64,000 nucleotides of DNA from Mesostigma viride (GCA_009746045.1 RPFO01000312.1:2103279-2167278), one strand, 5' to 3'; counted from the first letter of the stretch, positions 8,801 through 23,800 are shown. Made by a program: numbers and translations. Notes: a model not told the origin generated them from the sequence alone.

Positions 8801-11800
8801 CTGGAGGGGTGCCCGCAACGCAGATGTAGGACAAACACTTCTCCTCACCGTTGCAGAACAACCTGTCGCTGCAGTCAGCGTCTGACATGCATTGTGGCAT
8901 AGTGGCTACGAGGAACCCAAGTGCGCCGCAGCCACATTCAAGCACACAGTTTGGTATGCACACAATCACAGGAGTCAGTGCATTACTGTATTTGTGTCTC
9001 TGCATAAGAGAGGGAGACACCAACATGGGAGTGTAAAACTGAAATTCTAACATAACCCAGAAGTGCTTGTGACAGAGTACGCCCCGGAATTTGTGAAATT
9101 GCTAAGTACTATCTAAAATGAACTAGTAACTTTTGTCTTCATACTTCTAGGTTTGTACTGGGTTGCAATCACGCTTCTAATGACCCAACTTAAAACGAGG
9201 CATCAACTTACGCAGTGAATGACAGTAGCGCCCACTATTCCAGCCTTACCAAAACAGGAAGGCTCAGCTACCAGTGCTAGCCATGCCACCCATGCACCCA
9301 TGCACGGCGTGGAATTGGGTCAACACATGCCACGCTGAACAAGGGTCAACCAATCTCTCTGTAGACGAGTGACTTACTTTGGTTGGCATCGGCATTTTCC
9401 TGAACGTTGGTTTATATGCTACAGGACTGATGATCATTAATGAAAATGTACAAGAGTTCGAACACAGACACAATTAAACTATTAGACTGGTTAGGTGCTC
9501 AAGGTAGGCTAAAGGTTTATGGCAGCTACTTCCTGCCACTTCCACTAGATTACATATCTGGCTTCTTATTTAAGCCTGTCCGCTCAGAAGCTAAAATATG
9601 AGCAAAGCTTGACAAATGATAGGCGTGTGCAGGTGAACACTGGATCAGTGTACAAGAGTGCAAGCATGCAGGTAATTTATTCCGTTAGCAACTAGTGTCA
9701 AAGTTAAGTCACATAATACATGCCCTCACCTGCCCGCCGGGCCAACATCAGTGATGCACTAGTTCAACCTCTTATATATTATACCTTGATCGATTATAAG
9801 GCACCCACTTGTCCTATTCACCAGCCTTGCACACGTATAGATGCTGGCTCGGTTGCTACTCGCTTCCACACAGCAACTTGCAGCGTACAATTGGATCGAC
9901 GAACACCACGTGGTAAATTACTTGGCAAAACTATGTCATAAGAAAAACTAGTGAGTCGCACTATACGAAGGGGTATATCTTGCTACCAGCGATTGGTACA
10001 GAAAACATTTGATTATTGAGATGTTGGTAGGAGCATATCTTGTAATGGTACACCATGAAAAAAGATTGTGCAGTATATTGTGATTGTACAGATAGTGTCA
10101 CGCCAACCTGTGACTTCAATAGAAAGTCAGTCTACCTGCCATGCTGTGCGTATACCATATAATATTTAGGTCGCCGAAATGCACATTACGTGATATCTGG
10201 GTACAACCTTCTTGATGCGTGGAAACTGGTCTGGCAGGCCTTAGCGCAAAATGTAATTTAGATGCGTCATTCCTTATCAATACGTCCATCCAGTAACACA
10301 TTATGTCTATGCGACAACACATGAAACAAGTATGACTACGATAGGAAAATCAATGAAGTCTGGAAGCAGCTTTCAGACTGATAGCCTCTACAGCATTCAC
10401 TATCAGGCCTACTAGATACAGAGGGATAGCTTACGCCAGCACAAACTCAGAGAAACTTGCACTTCGATTGATAACATGAGACACAAGAGAGCAGCATTTC
10501 TGATGCAAGATTGCTATGATACTAGTGTAAATGCAGGTCGCAATTGTTGTATCTGCATGAAAGCTCATCACCCCCAGACTACAATCCGTGCTGAGACAGT
10601 CGAGCTCTTGGATCTGGGGGACTCGTGAACAACACAGGGAGAACTGCAACAGCCAATATCTGTGTACTTTGCAACCAAATACGCCAATACGTGATATTTA
10701 ACCTGAATAAGATGAAGATAAGGCTGCAAGCATGCATACTTTTCACAAATTAGTCACAACCAGACATAACAGTAACCAAGCCCCTGGATAAAGCAGCATT
10801 AGGACGTACCCAGGCATGTGACGTTGCCCACACAGAATGGGGTACTTGGATCGCAATTCCAGTTTGGAGTTAATGGTGCGACAGCTCCGCTGAAGCATCC
10901 TGCAGCATAGCAATGCCAAGCCCGTAAGATGGGGAATAAACAAGACACAGGCAAATAAGTTACATAGCTCTTGAAAGAAAATGCAAACTATAACACAAGA
11001 AAGCCTGGTAGAAGTAACACGGCAGACTGCCAATGCAGAAAGATCATCAACGCAACCAATACTAACATAGTTCTGCAGCTCCAATTTGCCATACCTGGCG
11101 GAACAAGCTTTCCAGAAGGAGCTGCCACATCAGCTCCCCATAAATCTACCCTAGTTTCTGGAGCATGACTCCCTCGGCATGATGATCTTTTGGCATTACT
11201 CCAGGATCCAGTGTCCATATGTATGGGGTAGCATCCCATAACCCAGGACATTCAGACAGACAGTGCTGTCATCTATGACATATAATTTGATAGGGTAAGT
11301 TTAAACAGGAAAAACCCAAGAGATACGTACCCTTAACGTAATTCTCTAACCACTAGACAAATAAAACACTGCTCTCTTGAGGCACCTCCCATGTACTGAG
11401 CTACCCCATGCAGCTTAACTCCAGTCCTCGAAAGAAGAAGAGGTTTCAGCGTGAATGCCCTCCATGAAGGCAGAAGGGACCGCTGCTGTTGGCTTTGGTC
11501 CATGGTAGAGAAGCTATTCACGGCAAGCGGGCGGAATGCAGATGTTTGTAGCTGCACCTAAGCCTTGCAGATGTTTCCATAACCATAAAATTATATCATT
11601 ATCATGTTTTGTATGAAGTATATGAACCTGCCGATGCGTGATCTCATAAGTGGGCCCAAAAAAGTTGTACTTGCATCTAAGAAAATGATGCCGTGAACAG
11701 ACAGGTAGATTAGTTTGTTATCTTGTGCTGCTCATGTTGTTTGGGTGCTACTCTGCGCACGATGTCATATCTTCTCCTGTTCAGTTGTCCTTGTTGTGCA

Positions 11801-14800
11801 GTGTTGCCCTAATATCCATTCAAAAACCACTGCCCTCCTTGTTCTCTCCCAGTGCCCACACCAACAACCAACCATGTCAATCGCAAACATAGCCTTCATG
11901 TACTGCAACAGCAAGTAGCTCATTGATGTGGGTAAACCCTGGGGGGGCTGTGGTGAGTAAACCCTGGGTAGACGTCTACAAACCCTTGGGCCCCGGAAGG
12001 ACCCGCTGTGCTTTTCTTCTGAAACCCCGCCTTCATGAAGTCTCGTCAGTCTGGAGGCGGCACCTTGCCTGAAACTTCTCCTTTGTTGGAACTAATCAAG
12101 TAACGTGCGCTTGCAACCTTACGTTAAAGCTTTCGTCGTCCTAGCCCATTTTCGGAAGACATTCGCCGCAGGCTTCCTCAGGACTTATGCTTGCAGAGAT
12201 GCACAAATTATTTGGATGGATGGATGGATGGATGGGTTACAGTTTGACGTGCGTTTTCCCCAAACCAAATCCTTCAAACGTTCTTCGTCCGTACCATCTT
12301 GGCCGCAGATTCAAAGTGTTTGCGTACATTATCGCCGTTCAAGTACTTGGTGCCAGAGGAAGTAGCCACCTCACGCGCTGTCCAAATAAATTGCCTTCGC
12401 CCTTTCTTCGAACCTTTGGTTCTTCCGAAAATGGGCTCCGACTGAATAAACCCGGAACAAACTTTGCACAAGCCTGTCGGGCGACTTCATGCGTCCAAAA
12501 GAGCAAATTTGCTATCTACTTGAGCTTTGCATTAAGCTAAGACAACAAGGCTTCACATTTAGATGACCTGGACTACATAGGAGGATGCCTCTGTTGTATA
12601 ATCGCAATGTGTCTGCTGTCTAGAATTTGAGGGCACTCACGATACCTGCAGCATGGCTTGCCCAGCAAGCACGCTCTATCACACTGTGGCTTACCTGTTA
12701 GGTGGTGAGAAGGACGAGTTTCTCTGCACCCTTAATGCGCAGTGGCAACAGTGACAAAAAGCATTTCAGTCCTTGTTATGACTTCAAATTCCATGCTTCC
12801 CATTGGATGAAGCGCCTGATGAAGGAATGAGTATAGTTTCCTAATGACAGAAACCTCTGGGCGGCAAAGTGCCATAAACAATACACAAGGTCGTCAAACT
12901 TACTAGGACAAGTGTTGTTGTAAGTGCCAGTCCTGCCTAGAGTACGCCCAGGGGGGTCGGGTCCGCAAATCAGAGGGTTGCCACTTACAGCCCTGCAAGG
13001 CCAGGGTAACGTATGAAAGGAATGAATTCAACAGCACTTAGGAGAGGTGAAGAAGATTCATGAGAAGTGAGTGGAAAAAGAGGATGAAGGGGGCCGAGGA
13101 GCAAACACTATTGGTAAGCTTACTTTAGTGAGCCAGAATTCTGCTTGCATCAGGGCAAAATGTGCCCAATTGCTTTGGGAAGGGGCTTCAGGTGACAGCA
13201 ATCAACTTATTTAGTTACCCATAAGCAACTTACGTAGTTAGTAATTACACGTTAGATGCAATATGTAACTGAAGTGAGAGCAAACTTCACCTACAACCTG
13301 TGAGGCGGTTCAGAGAAAAATAATTCTGGATGAAGAATCCAAAGAAATACGTCAGACTCCCTGTATACCGTGTGGACAGCTGAACTAGACAACATTCAAC
13401 CCACAGGAGTCTCAACGATTACTAAAATGTTGGATGCGGCGTGCATCCAGCGGTCCACAGACTGTTGGCGGACTGATAGCATTGTATAGAATGATCATAT
13501 TCTTTGTTGGGTAGAGTGCAATCAGCGATTTTTTGTCTCATACTGGTGTTCTCAGCTCTTATGTTGGTCGAGAAAGTCAACCGGGAAGCAGACGAACACA
13601 CACCAAACAAAGACGGTGGGATGAACAGGAAACTTTAAACACTTTTCTTTGCGGCCTTCCATCAGCGCATTGGTACATAGAAGCTAGTGTTAACAATTCC
13701 TGACACTCATCCTAGTGGGGATTCTAACCCATGGGTGATGGTAGACAGGTATTTCTATGAACCCTAAACAGACATCAGCACTAGGCCAAGAAAAGTATAT
13801 GCAGACTTTTGCTAACCATGTGACTACAGAGGTACTAAAATTTCAAAGTCAATAATGAGGACGAGGAGCCCGCTGAGGTCAACCTAGATTAAGACCTACA
13901 TTAGGCCAAGCTAGCCTAGCTCCACCTGAGCACGCCCGGATGGGCCCCTACGGATGGGCCCCGGCGACTCAGACGCGGCAAATAGCTTGGTACTTTCTCA
14001 CTCTGAAACTGCTTATGCAAGTTACCACTACGTAATCCTGCTATGGAAAATAAACCTTCCTGACAAGCTCATGGCATGGAAGGGGCGCTGCGAAACTTAA
14101 ACTGCAACATCTCAAGCAAACACAGTCAACTTCAAGCATGCCCTCCTGGGTAGTCAGTTTTCAATTCACAGACTACACAGCATTCGCGACTTAGCAGGCA
14201 AGCACGTAAATCACACCCTAAACCTATCCACCCTTTTGAGCCATGCGATCCCGGCGTAGTTACGCATACTTAAATAATCGCTTAAGGCACAGATGAAATT
14301 ATTGTAAAGCAACCTTAAATGTGCTCGGCATTTTCAATCTGTGAGCAAGTGGCTCAGGCAGGGAAAAACATGTCGTACAGAGTTGGCATGGTGAGAAAGC
14401 GTCCGTTCGAGGGGATACTGCCAACCAGCGAGTTGGATTGAACAAGTCTGTGGCAGAGACAAGCAGTTGACATCATGCGTATACATGCACAAACAAGGCC
14501 AGCGCAGAAAGGGAAGATTTTTGTCAGTGATCAAGTTCTGGCTCATCGATCCGACTAATCAACTGCCAGCCCCTGGCAGGAGCCAAATCGTGGTTCTTTG
14601 AACGTGAGCTGCTTTGCAATGATATCGAAGGGAAGCCGTTGCAGCTCGTTGACCTCAAGTTCCACGGTTAGTAGAGAATATATGCAGCAATTTTGACATG
14701 CAGCTCACGCAGCTCAGTTTCATGTTCACACCCAGGGCTGCATTTGAAAACAGATGCCTAGGAGACTTTTCCATATACATACATGCATGCATGCATGCTC

Positions 14801-17800
14801 TTTCTCATGGTTGGTCATTGCACGACAGTGTGCATAATAAACCCTGACGGTCCTACCAGCTTGTCTCGTGCCATGACTAGCATCTATGGCTACCTCATTC
14901 GAATGAGTACTTGATAGTAATAACATATTTGCACAAATCATTCTCAATCACCGTCACACTCGTACAAAGTGAACTTGGCATAGATGTTCATTCTGTGTTA
15001 ATCTATGAGCATAACTGCATACCTGGTTCTATGCATAATACAGAGACATTAACTTAATTGGATGCATTTGGGGGCTAGGATAAGGAAAAGATTTATGTGC
15101 ATGCGTCGCATGTTGCTATAAAGACCTGGAAAAGTACCTGCACACAACACTTGAATTGTACAGGATCCATCAACAATGGGCGTGTTGTAGGCACACAAGT
15201 GTGTATCAAAAGACCGCAAAAGTATCTGCTCCTGACAACTTAGTGGGTTTTCCCAGATCCAGGTGCGCAGTAAACCCCTAGGTACAGTGAGCCGTGCTAG
15301 ACATTCCATAGAGTAGGGCAGTTAAATGCAACATAACAATCGAAGGAATTGTGTTCTTTGGAGAGACAGCACACCCCAGCGAGCTCATCAATCATTCGGG
15401 CTCTGCCTCATCCTTGACAAAGGCTTTTTCTCGCTAAGTTGTAGATATGTGCAGAATGACCTCCACAGATTCAAAGGTACATATGGATATATGGAGCTCA
15501 ACAGGCACCACGAATGTCTTACAGGCTAACCAGAGACGGCAAGTTTCCCAGCGTATCCGGGATGGTCCCGCTTAGTTTCATCGAGTCCAGAACGCTGTGT
15601 TGGGAAGCCAGAAGCATTCCAGGGCGTTGCATGCAACCCAAAAAGACCAGACGCGAAACTGCTCAGTTGTTGGGATTCACGCGACTGCCAAAGGACACAC
15701 GCAACGGAAAAGTAGAAAGGAGCTTTAAACCATCTTTGCATTACTGGAATGTATTACTATCAGATATGCGTTGATGAAGCTATCAAACCTGTTGTTCTTC
15801 AGGCCAACAGATACAGGCTATATATCAAACACTAAGCCTCGCCATGCACCTGCCCAACAGCCCTTCTTACCACACTAAATTTGCCCAAGTAATGCAATTT
15901 AAGGTGTCACCAGCCTACTTCAAGATTGAACAGGCAGCACGCAATCTCATGTTACCTTGAAATATTAACGTTCTGGAGTTACCAATTCAGAAATCACAAA
16001 TTAAATACCCACTTTTTGAACTTTACATCGGTCATATCATTTTCTCGGCCTGGTGACAAACATGAAATGATGATAACAGGCAACCAGTATCAGATACGGT
16101 TCCTACCACACACATGCGTTACAAAAGGGGAATCCTGATACAAGGATTGCCCCATGCAACTATGATCGTCCACGTCCAAGCGCTGTGGAAAAGCTTTCCC
16201 GACCAGAGAGAGGTGCAAGTTGTGTTGGAGCTTCAAGATCAAATAAACTAGCTATGTTGTTCGCCACTCCGGTTGCCCTTGAATGGATGCTTGGCTAAGT
16301 AGCCTCGGACAGACCAGTTGCACGAGGCAGCGAACTGAAGCAGGCGTGGCAGAAGGTTTTTCTCGAGGGAATTTTCCATGCGCACTGCAACAGTAATCCT
16401 TGAAAGTGTGAGTGGTCACCTCACTATGTGCAAGCTTAGCAACTGCTCAGAAGGCCTTGGTCATGACTGCACTACACAATGCAGTAGGTAGTTGCGCTGA
16501 ACCTGCCTGCCTCGTTCCTCCACCAGCTGCCACCTGGCGCTCTCCTGCTAAGCACGGCACCTGGGAACTTTAGCGCAGGTGTGTGTGGGCGTGAGTGTAC
16601 AATGCATGATCTAAGTACTACCAAAAGGCAAGTCTGCAGGATGTCAAATTGTCCCGAGTAATTAGAATTAGATTCTTGGCATTAATTAAAATTAAAATTA
16701 GTCTTGGCATGGGATGTTGCGTGGCATAGCCACAACACAACCGTCGCGCAGAAATTCTTTTCAACGGTGACAGTGCCTGGGTTCCAGTGGCCAACGAAAC
16801 TTTCATTTCAGTCCTATGGGGCAGCAAAACCAATTGCAGCGGGATCTCAATGTCGAATGTGTTAAATTTCAGCACAGCACTACGAACCCCGAAGCAACTA
16901 CATACAGAAACTGTCAGTCACAACGCAATAGCCGGTTTTGAAGAAAAAAAGTGCGCTTTTCGTAGGATCAAATTTTCATTTCCAACAAACAGCAAAGCAA
17001 CTACCCACTTGTCGATTGAGCGATTACAAGATTTGGCAGAGATCTGCCCAGGGTGCTGGCCAATTAGTTCAGTTAGTACGGCGGTGAACAATTCGGTGTT
17101 CAGGTGGTGAGTTGACGTGGGCGATCAACTCCTCGACCAGCCCATTTACGGCTCTGCTCCCTGCGCCAGCATAAGTTTGCTCCACAAAAGCCCTCGATTG
17201 CTGCAACATAACCCAGCACGCTAGTGACAACTTCCAACAGTATGTAGTGTACGATATGGAGTATAGGGTTGCACCACCTTCCAAAGTAATGACATCTAAC
17301 GAAAGGCCACTGGGACTGTGCTGGCCACTTAAAACAATCCTGTTTTTTTGGCATTTTGACATATTTGAAAGCGACGTGCAAGGTTAAAACAGTTCGTCTC
17401 TGTACATGTACGTCCAAAAAACAGGCCACTCAAATGCATGATAAATAAAGAGCAATCTTGTCAATCACCATCTGGCAATTCTTGTTTCCACGCTAGGAAT
17501 TTTCTACCTAGACAACTTCAAATTAAATAAATTAATGCTCACATAGTAGTCAATGAGGTCAATGTCGCCAGCTCAGGGGGGATGAAGCCGCTCACTTTGG
17601 TATAGCCCACATGCCTGCAAGCAGGAACAAGTAACAATAGAGAGAAGAAATCAGCAGCCCCAGACAAACAGCATGGGTGCCAACTCATGTGGAGGGCCTA
17701 ACAGACACAAGTGAGCCTACGCAATACGTGCCTGGAACTCCATGGTTTCAGCCAGGCGTTGGCAAGGTGCCACGCGCATGGTTTGCTGGAATTCGACAAG

Positions 17801-20800
17801 GGACATGTCTTTTAGGTGCTGGATTTAATGCTTTTGAAGATAAAATACGATGAAGAAAACTAGTAGGAACTTACCTGGTATTAATTATGTGAGGAATGTG
17901 TTTCCATCGGCCAGTCTTTTAATTAGGAGCTGTTGGCAGGTGAATGTGGTGTACTACGAGCTTTGATATAATGTGGCCGTATCCGACTCCTAGAATAAGT
18001 GCAAGCAAGCAACAAATGACAGTGCTGATGGCTTCTTGTAATATCCTTCCGCCACAGACTGGTCATGCTTGAACTGCCTGGCTTGTACCCAAGATGCCAC
18101 AAATGGCCATATCAGACGAGTTTCCTGCCGAATATCATCCACAAGCCCTTAAGTCCGATAAGTCGGAAGAACCATCACATTTGATGGAAAGGGCCAGGCC
18201 AGTCTAGAGGTGCGTACACCAAGGTGAGTCGGAGCCAGACTCTTGCTTTAGGATGTCTACCCACTAGGCACTGTCAAAACTTGGCATACATTGCATCTGC
18301 CAATAGAAACAGTCTGGAGATATTGGCACACGAATTTCCAACATAAAACAATAAATCAAGCAAACCATCCGCTAAATGATTGCACCACCCATGCCATGTC
18401 GAAAAATGGGCGAGTACTTAAAAAAATCAATAACATATTTGCACAAATCATTCTCAATCACTGACAGTACACACATCGGTACAAAGTGAACTTGGCATAG
18501 ATGTTCATTCTGTGTTAATCTATGAAGGGTTTTTAGGAAGCGTCAAATTGTTGACTTTTTGCCCTGACCCTTCTGTCAAAATGTTGATGATTTGCCCCAC
18601 CGTTGCATCAAAGTTTGACGTTTTTTCCCACCCGTGGAACCAGGGTCCAACAAAATTACTGCTTTTTGGATGGGGGGCTGGCCAGGGCCTGCCAATTCGG
18701 GAAATAACTTGCAAACTCAAGCGTTGTCATATTGATAAAGAAGGGCGCCGGGGGGTGATGGCCACAATAACTTTGTTTTCAGTAAGTCATCTAAGCCGGC
18801 GGACCTTACTCCCACAGTACGCTGCTGTATCCAAAGGCGCAGGGCTTTTGCTTTCTTAGTGCCCATTATGTTTTCCTCCACATCAACTGCCTCGTCACGC
18901 TGTAACCTCGCCCACTTGGCACGACGGTGCCTACCCTGCCTCTCATCTGCCAAACTTCGACCAATATCCACGACATCTAGTTTAAGCCAGTTCACCCAGT
19001 TAGCAAGCTAACGATGGAGCAGACTTGACACACACCACATCTTCATTTTGCCATTCTTTATCGCAATATTAAATGCACGAAGCAATTATTGGAAACAGCC
19101 TATCGCAAGCTGCAACCATGAAATCATCGCTATTGCCTGCATTTGCCCTTGGCTGCTGCGTCCTTCCTGCACTGCCTTTTAACATTTTAAGTTTTACGTG
19201 AAGAATGTCAAACTGTCCACGGCGAGGAGTTTCAGCCTTTACCATGCACGGCAAACAAACTTGGCTCGCACCGTAGCATTTACCTTACCAGACAGCGAGG
19301 GTAGTACGAGGTAGCACCGTAACACGGGTATATTGCAGAAGTACATAGGAATACTTTGTACATAGTGGCTGACGCCGCGCCCATACCCTCGCAGTCCAGT
19401 TGACGCCGCGGCCCTAGTGTTCGAAACCCGCGGTTGACGCACAACCGCTTTGTGCACGTCAAAATGTTGACAAATCGGCAAATTTTTTGCTTCAACGTGT
19501 TGACGTTTGACGTTTTACCCTGAAATGTTGACGTTTTATGGCGAAATTTAGTTTTTCCGTCAACAATTGACGAAATCGTCACCTTAGCAGAAGCACTGAT
19601 AAGCATAACTGCGTAATTAGTTCTATGCACGATGCAGGGACATTTACTTAAATGGATGCAGTTGGGGGCTAGGATCAGGATAAGGTTTGTGTGCATGCAA
19701 CGAATGTTACTATGAAGACCTGGAAAAGTACCTGCACACAACACTGGAATTGTACAGGATCCCTCAACAATGGGCGTGTTGTAGGCACACAAGTGTGTAT
19801 ACAAAGACCGCACAAAAGTATCTGCTCCTGACAAGTGGGTTTTCCCAAAATCAGGTGCGCAGTATGTAAACCCCTAGGTACAGTGGGCTGCCTGAAACCG
19901 TGCTAGACATTCCGTAGAGTAGGGCAGTTTCATGTCAAATAACAATTGTGAAGGCATTCTTTGTGAAAGTATTCTTTGGAGCGACAGCACATCCCAGCGA
20001 TCTATGCACATCCCAGCTATATATCGCGAGCTCATCAATCATTGGGGCGCTGGCAGCCTCATCCTTGGCCTGTAAATGTCTTGCTTTGTGAAGTGCTGCA
20101 GCTGTGTTCAATGACATCCAAAACTGGGAACATATGGATACATGGAGCTAAACAGGAACCACGAATGACTTACAGGCTGACCAGAGACTTCAAGCTTCCC
20201 AATGGTGGCATTGTTCCGCTTAGTTTCGTCACAAACAGCCACCTGTGGTGGGCAGCCAGAAGCATTCCAGGGCATTACATGAAACCAAACAGAACAGACG
20301 CCCAACTGCTGAGTTGTTGAGATTTGCGCACCTGCCAAAGGGCACGCACATCAGTACAATTTTTCTGGATTAGGTAGTATTTAAGTTGGCAGTTGATTTA
20401 ATCTTAAGTTGTTGATTAAGGTAACTAGTGGGGTGAACCTGCATGGTGTAGCCACCCTCAATGCCGACTTGCACGTAGCTCTAGCTCTGTTTTTCTTGTC
20501 CTTCTTCCTCGGGAAACGAGAACGTTGATTAAGGTAAACTAGTGGGGTGAACCTGCATGGTGTAGCCACCCTCAATGCCGACTTGCACGTAGCTCTAGCT
20601 CTGTTTTTCTTGTCCTTCTTCCTCGGGAAACGAGAACGTAGATTAAGGTAAACTAGTGGGGTGAACCTGCATGGTGTAGCCACCCTCAATGCCGACTTGC
20701 ATGTAGCTCTAGCTCTGTTTTTCTTGTCCTTCTTCCTCGGGAAACAAGAACGTTGATTAAGGTAAACTAGTGGGGTGAACCTGCATGGTGTAGCCACCCT

Positions 20801-23800
20801 CAATGCCGACTTGCACGTAGCTCTAGCTCTGTTTTTCTTGTCCTTCTTCCTCGGGAAACGAGAACTGCAATCAAACGGGTGTGGCTAGGGGGAGCTCACT
20901 CACGGCTTTTGTCATTGCCCACTTACTGCTTTATAATCACATGTTGGTGGAGAGTGGGAGTACAAAAATGTAAACCTTGCACCAGATGCCAGTTGTCACA
21001 TGTGAGTGCATAAAATGTCAGCATTAAACATTACCTAATCTAGTAGACTATACCCAGAGGCGAGAAGTGGTCATCCCTCCATTCTATTCTACTCTATTCT
21101 GCAGGAGAAACAGCCCCCCCACACCGTCTTCAATGACGGCAGCACCATGGAAATGAAATAGCACAGGCGCCATGGTGGAAATGATACATCACTGGCAAAA
21201 TACAGGCTAAACTCACAACATGAGCCATATCTTCCAACATGTCTTTGGCTGGCAAATCATGATTAGGACCTCTGTGAGAACTCTAACGCCTAGCTAGGTC
21301 GGATTACTTAACCACATAGAGTTATAACTGAATTAATCATCATATTACAATTCTGGATTACCACCATTTCAACGCAAAAGCCGTGCTGGGGATCCCAGGT
21401 GGAAACCATTAGCATCCACTGCTTGTGGCTCCGACTTAATAAGCAAAGAATTTCCATCTTCATTAGCGATGCATGTAAAGATGTTGGCAACATTGAGTTT
21501 CGGTCAACATGAGTGAAGTCCGAAAAGACAGCTAGCCCAGACAACCAGTGTCTAGACCACTACTGGTGGACTGGGGACCTGCACACCACCAACAAACTGT
21601 GGGAGTGCTAACCCCTCCATGAAGAGCTTACAAGGTTTTCAAGGACGGTAGAAGGCCAAGCTCAACTGGAATGGAGCCACTCAGCGAAGTCCAATCCAAT
21701 TCACTGCGCCAGGACAAAAAGTAAGCCGTAGGAAGCCAGCACAATCCAAACACTGGTCATTCCAGAAAGAAGCTGCATCTCACAACCGTTGTTGGGTGGC
21801 AAATCATGCATGACTGGGACCTGCCAACAGGGCAGGCAATTCAGCTGCATGAACTATCCTACAACAACGGCAAAAAAAGTTTGTGTATAGCAAGCATGTG
21901 GAGAAGCAGGTGCAGTAGGGCAGAAATATACATATGTTACGATTAGAAGTAAACAAAAAGCAAACTTTCATAGCTTGCTACAACAAACGCAGAATACATG
22001 GAAATAGATCATGAGTACACTCTTCACGCACTAGGTTGCGTGACGCTTAGGATGCAGGCTTGGCTCTTTGCAGAGGCGAACCACAGCTGCTACGAGGGCT
22101 GTGGATTGCGGCCGAGGTACTTTGGCCAAGTGACTAGCGGAAATTAATTTACCTAAAGCGAGCCTTGGGCTGTGGAGGTGTCTCGCGGATGAGGAATCAC
22201 ATGCGGCCAAGTTTGAGTTTATGAAACGCAAACAATTCTTCATGCTTTATGCGCAAGTGGATAAAATTGCGTGAATTATAGCATACATTCAATGAAAAGT
22301 CTGCTTTTCATTTAGTATACAGCAGGGAGTTAAAGTTTGGCGGGAGTCTCTGCTGCATGTATCGTACGCCTCAGATATTTACTCCAGTTCCAGGCCGTGC
22401 TGGTAGCTACGTACTCGGATGTTGCGTTGGGGTTCAATTCAATAAACCGTTACTATATGTCAAACAATTTTCTCATAGCCGAGGGAGATTAATATGTTGG
22501 GGCAGGTGTCCAGCACACATACTAGGAGGGCAGCTTGACGTTAAGCTGATGTAGATTGTGTAATGCTACTGTAGACCATGAAAGCAAGCAATACCTAGTG
22601 GCGAGCGGAAAACTTGTAGCTGTAGAAGAATCGAGCAACGAAACAAGGGAGATGGCCGACGTCAACACCACCAAAACCGACTAATTAAGTAGAAAAGCGG
22701 CAACCAATACCAACACTTAAATCATGTCAAGGTACTACTTGACATGGTGAAACATGTCCCAATATCAGGGAGGTGGATATACTTGGGTGGGTTGGCCCAC
22801 CTACTCTTGAGTTGATGTCTCACATAAGTTGGTGTCCCAACCACCTGAATTTCGTGTCCCACCTACCTTAATCCTGAGATTTGTATCCCAGCTGAGTTAA
22901 TAACCCAGAAACCGAGCAAGGTGCCATGCAAAAACCACAGGAAACTCAGGGTCAAACTGATGCGTCCCGAACCCAGCGTGCCAGACCAAAAATAAGCTAA
23001 CACAGATTTGGTATATGGGACAGCACATCACCCAGTGGGCTACTGTAATCAACCACTCGGGCTCAGCCTTGGCCTGGGCAGGCTTTGCTTAGTCCTACAT
23101 GTGTGCTCAACCTCTGGGACACAACGGGGTACATGGATAAATCCATATATGGATGTATGGAGCTCAACGAGCATCATGAATGTCTTACAGGTCAACCATA
23201 GACGTCAAGCTTCCCAGCGCAGTCGGGATGGTCCCACTTAGTTTCATCGAATACAGCTGACTGTGGTGGGCAGCCAGAAGCATTCCAAGGCATTGCAACC
23301 AGAAAGAACAGATGTGCCATGCATGAGCAGCAAAGCTGTTGTGGTTTGATAGCCTGCAAAGGGACCCCCTCATCGGCAAGGTCACAGGATCCCAAAACCG
23401 TGCTAGTTATTTACGGCAACTAGGCAGGAGAATGCAGCCACATTGCATTAGCCAAGAGCAGTTGCTCACTCAACATGCATCTAGAAGGAAGCTTCTGTCT
23501 TGACCACTAAGATGACTTGGCCACTCTTTCATCCACCATCCAAGCAGCAAAAAGTGTTTGACAGGCACGGCACTGACAAGCTATTTAACACCATGGGTGG
23601 ACAGCTAGCTAGATGCGCGGGTGATTCAAGATCCATGATTGGCCTTGATATAATGATATATGGGATGAATGCCATGTTTTTATGTCAGGGGTGTAAAAAA
23701 CTCACCGGATTTGCCCTTTTACTGTTTCTTTGTTCTGCATCGACGCATGGTTTGTAAAATGGAGGATTTTAGGTTTGTATGGATAAAAAATACAAAAACC

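Noticed and set aside
6383-8902. Three long open frames (over 700 codons) on the plus strand and further minus-strand frames across the Cys-repeat exon
   Set aside because: The 159-bp unit is a multiple of three and lacks stops in several frames, so all stay open together. Only the minus-strand frame gives the regular eight-Cys pattern, correct splice phases and continuity with neighbouring exons.
9379-9420. Splice-bounded 43-nt candidate exon with a consensus donor
   Set aside because: It would enter in phase 1 and leave in phase 0, breaking the frame to exon 22, while exon 21 joins exon 22 directly in frame.
14560-14670. Minus-strand segment reading LQRLPFDIIAKQLTF, superficially LRR-like
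   Set aside because: No convincing donor follows, and it does not share flanks with any LRR exon class.
17110-17430. Minus-strand frames near 17.1-17.4 kb as possible extra exons
   Set aside because: The segment has a diverged counterpart at 29280-29470 whose frames are broken, which fits duplicated intron sequence better.
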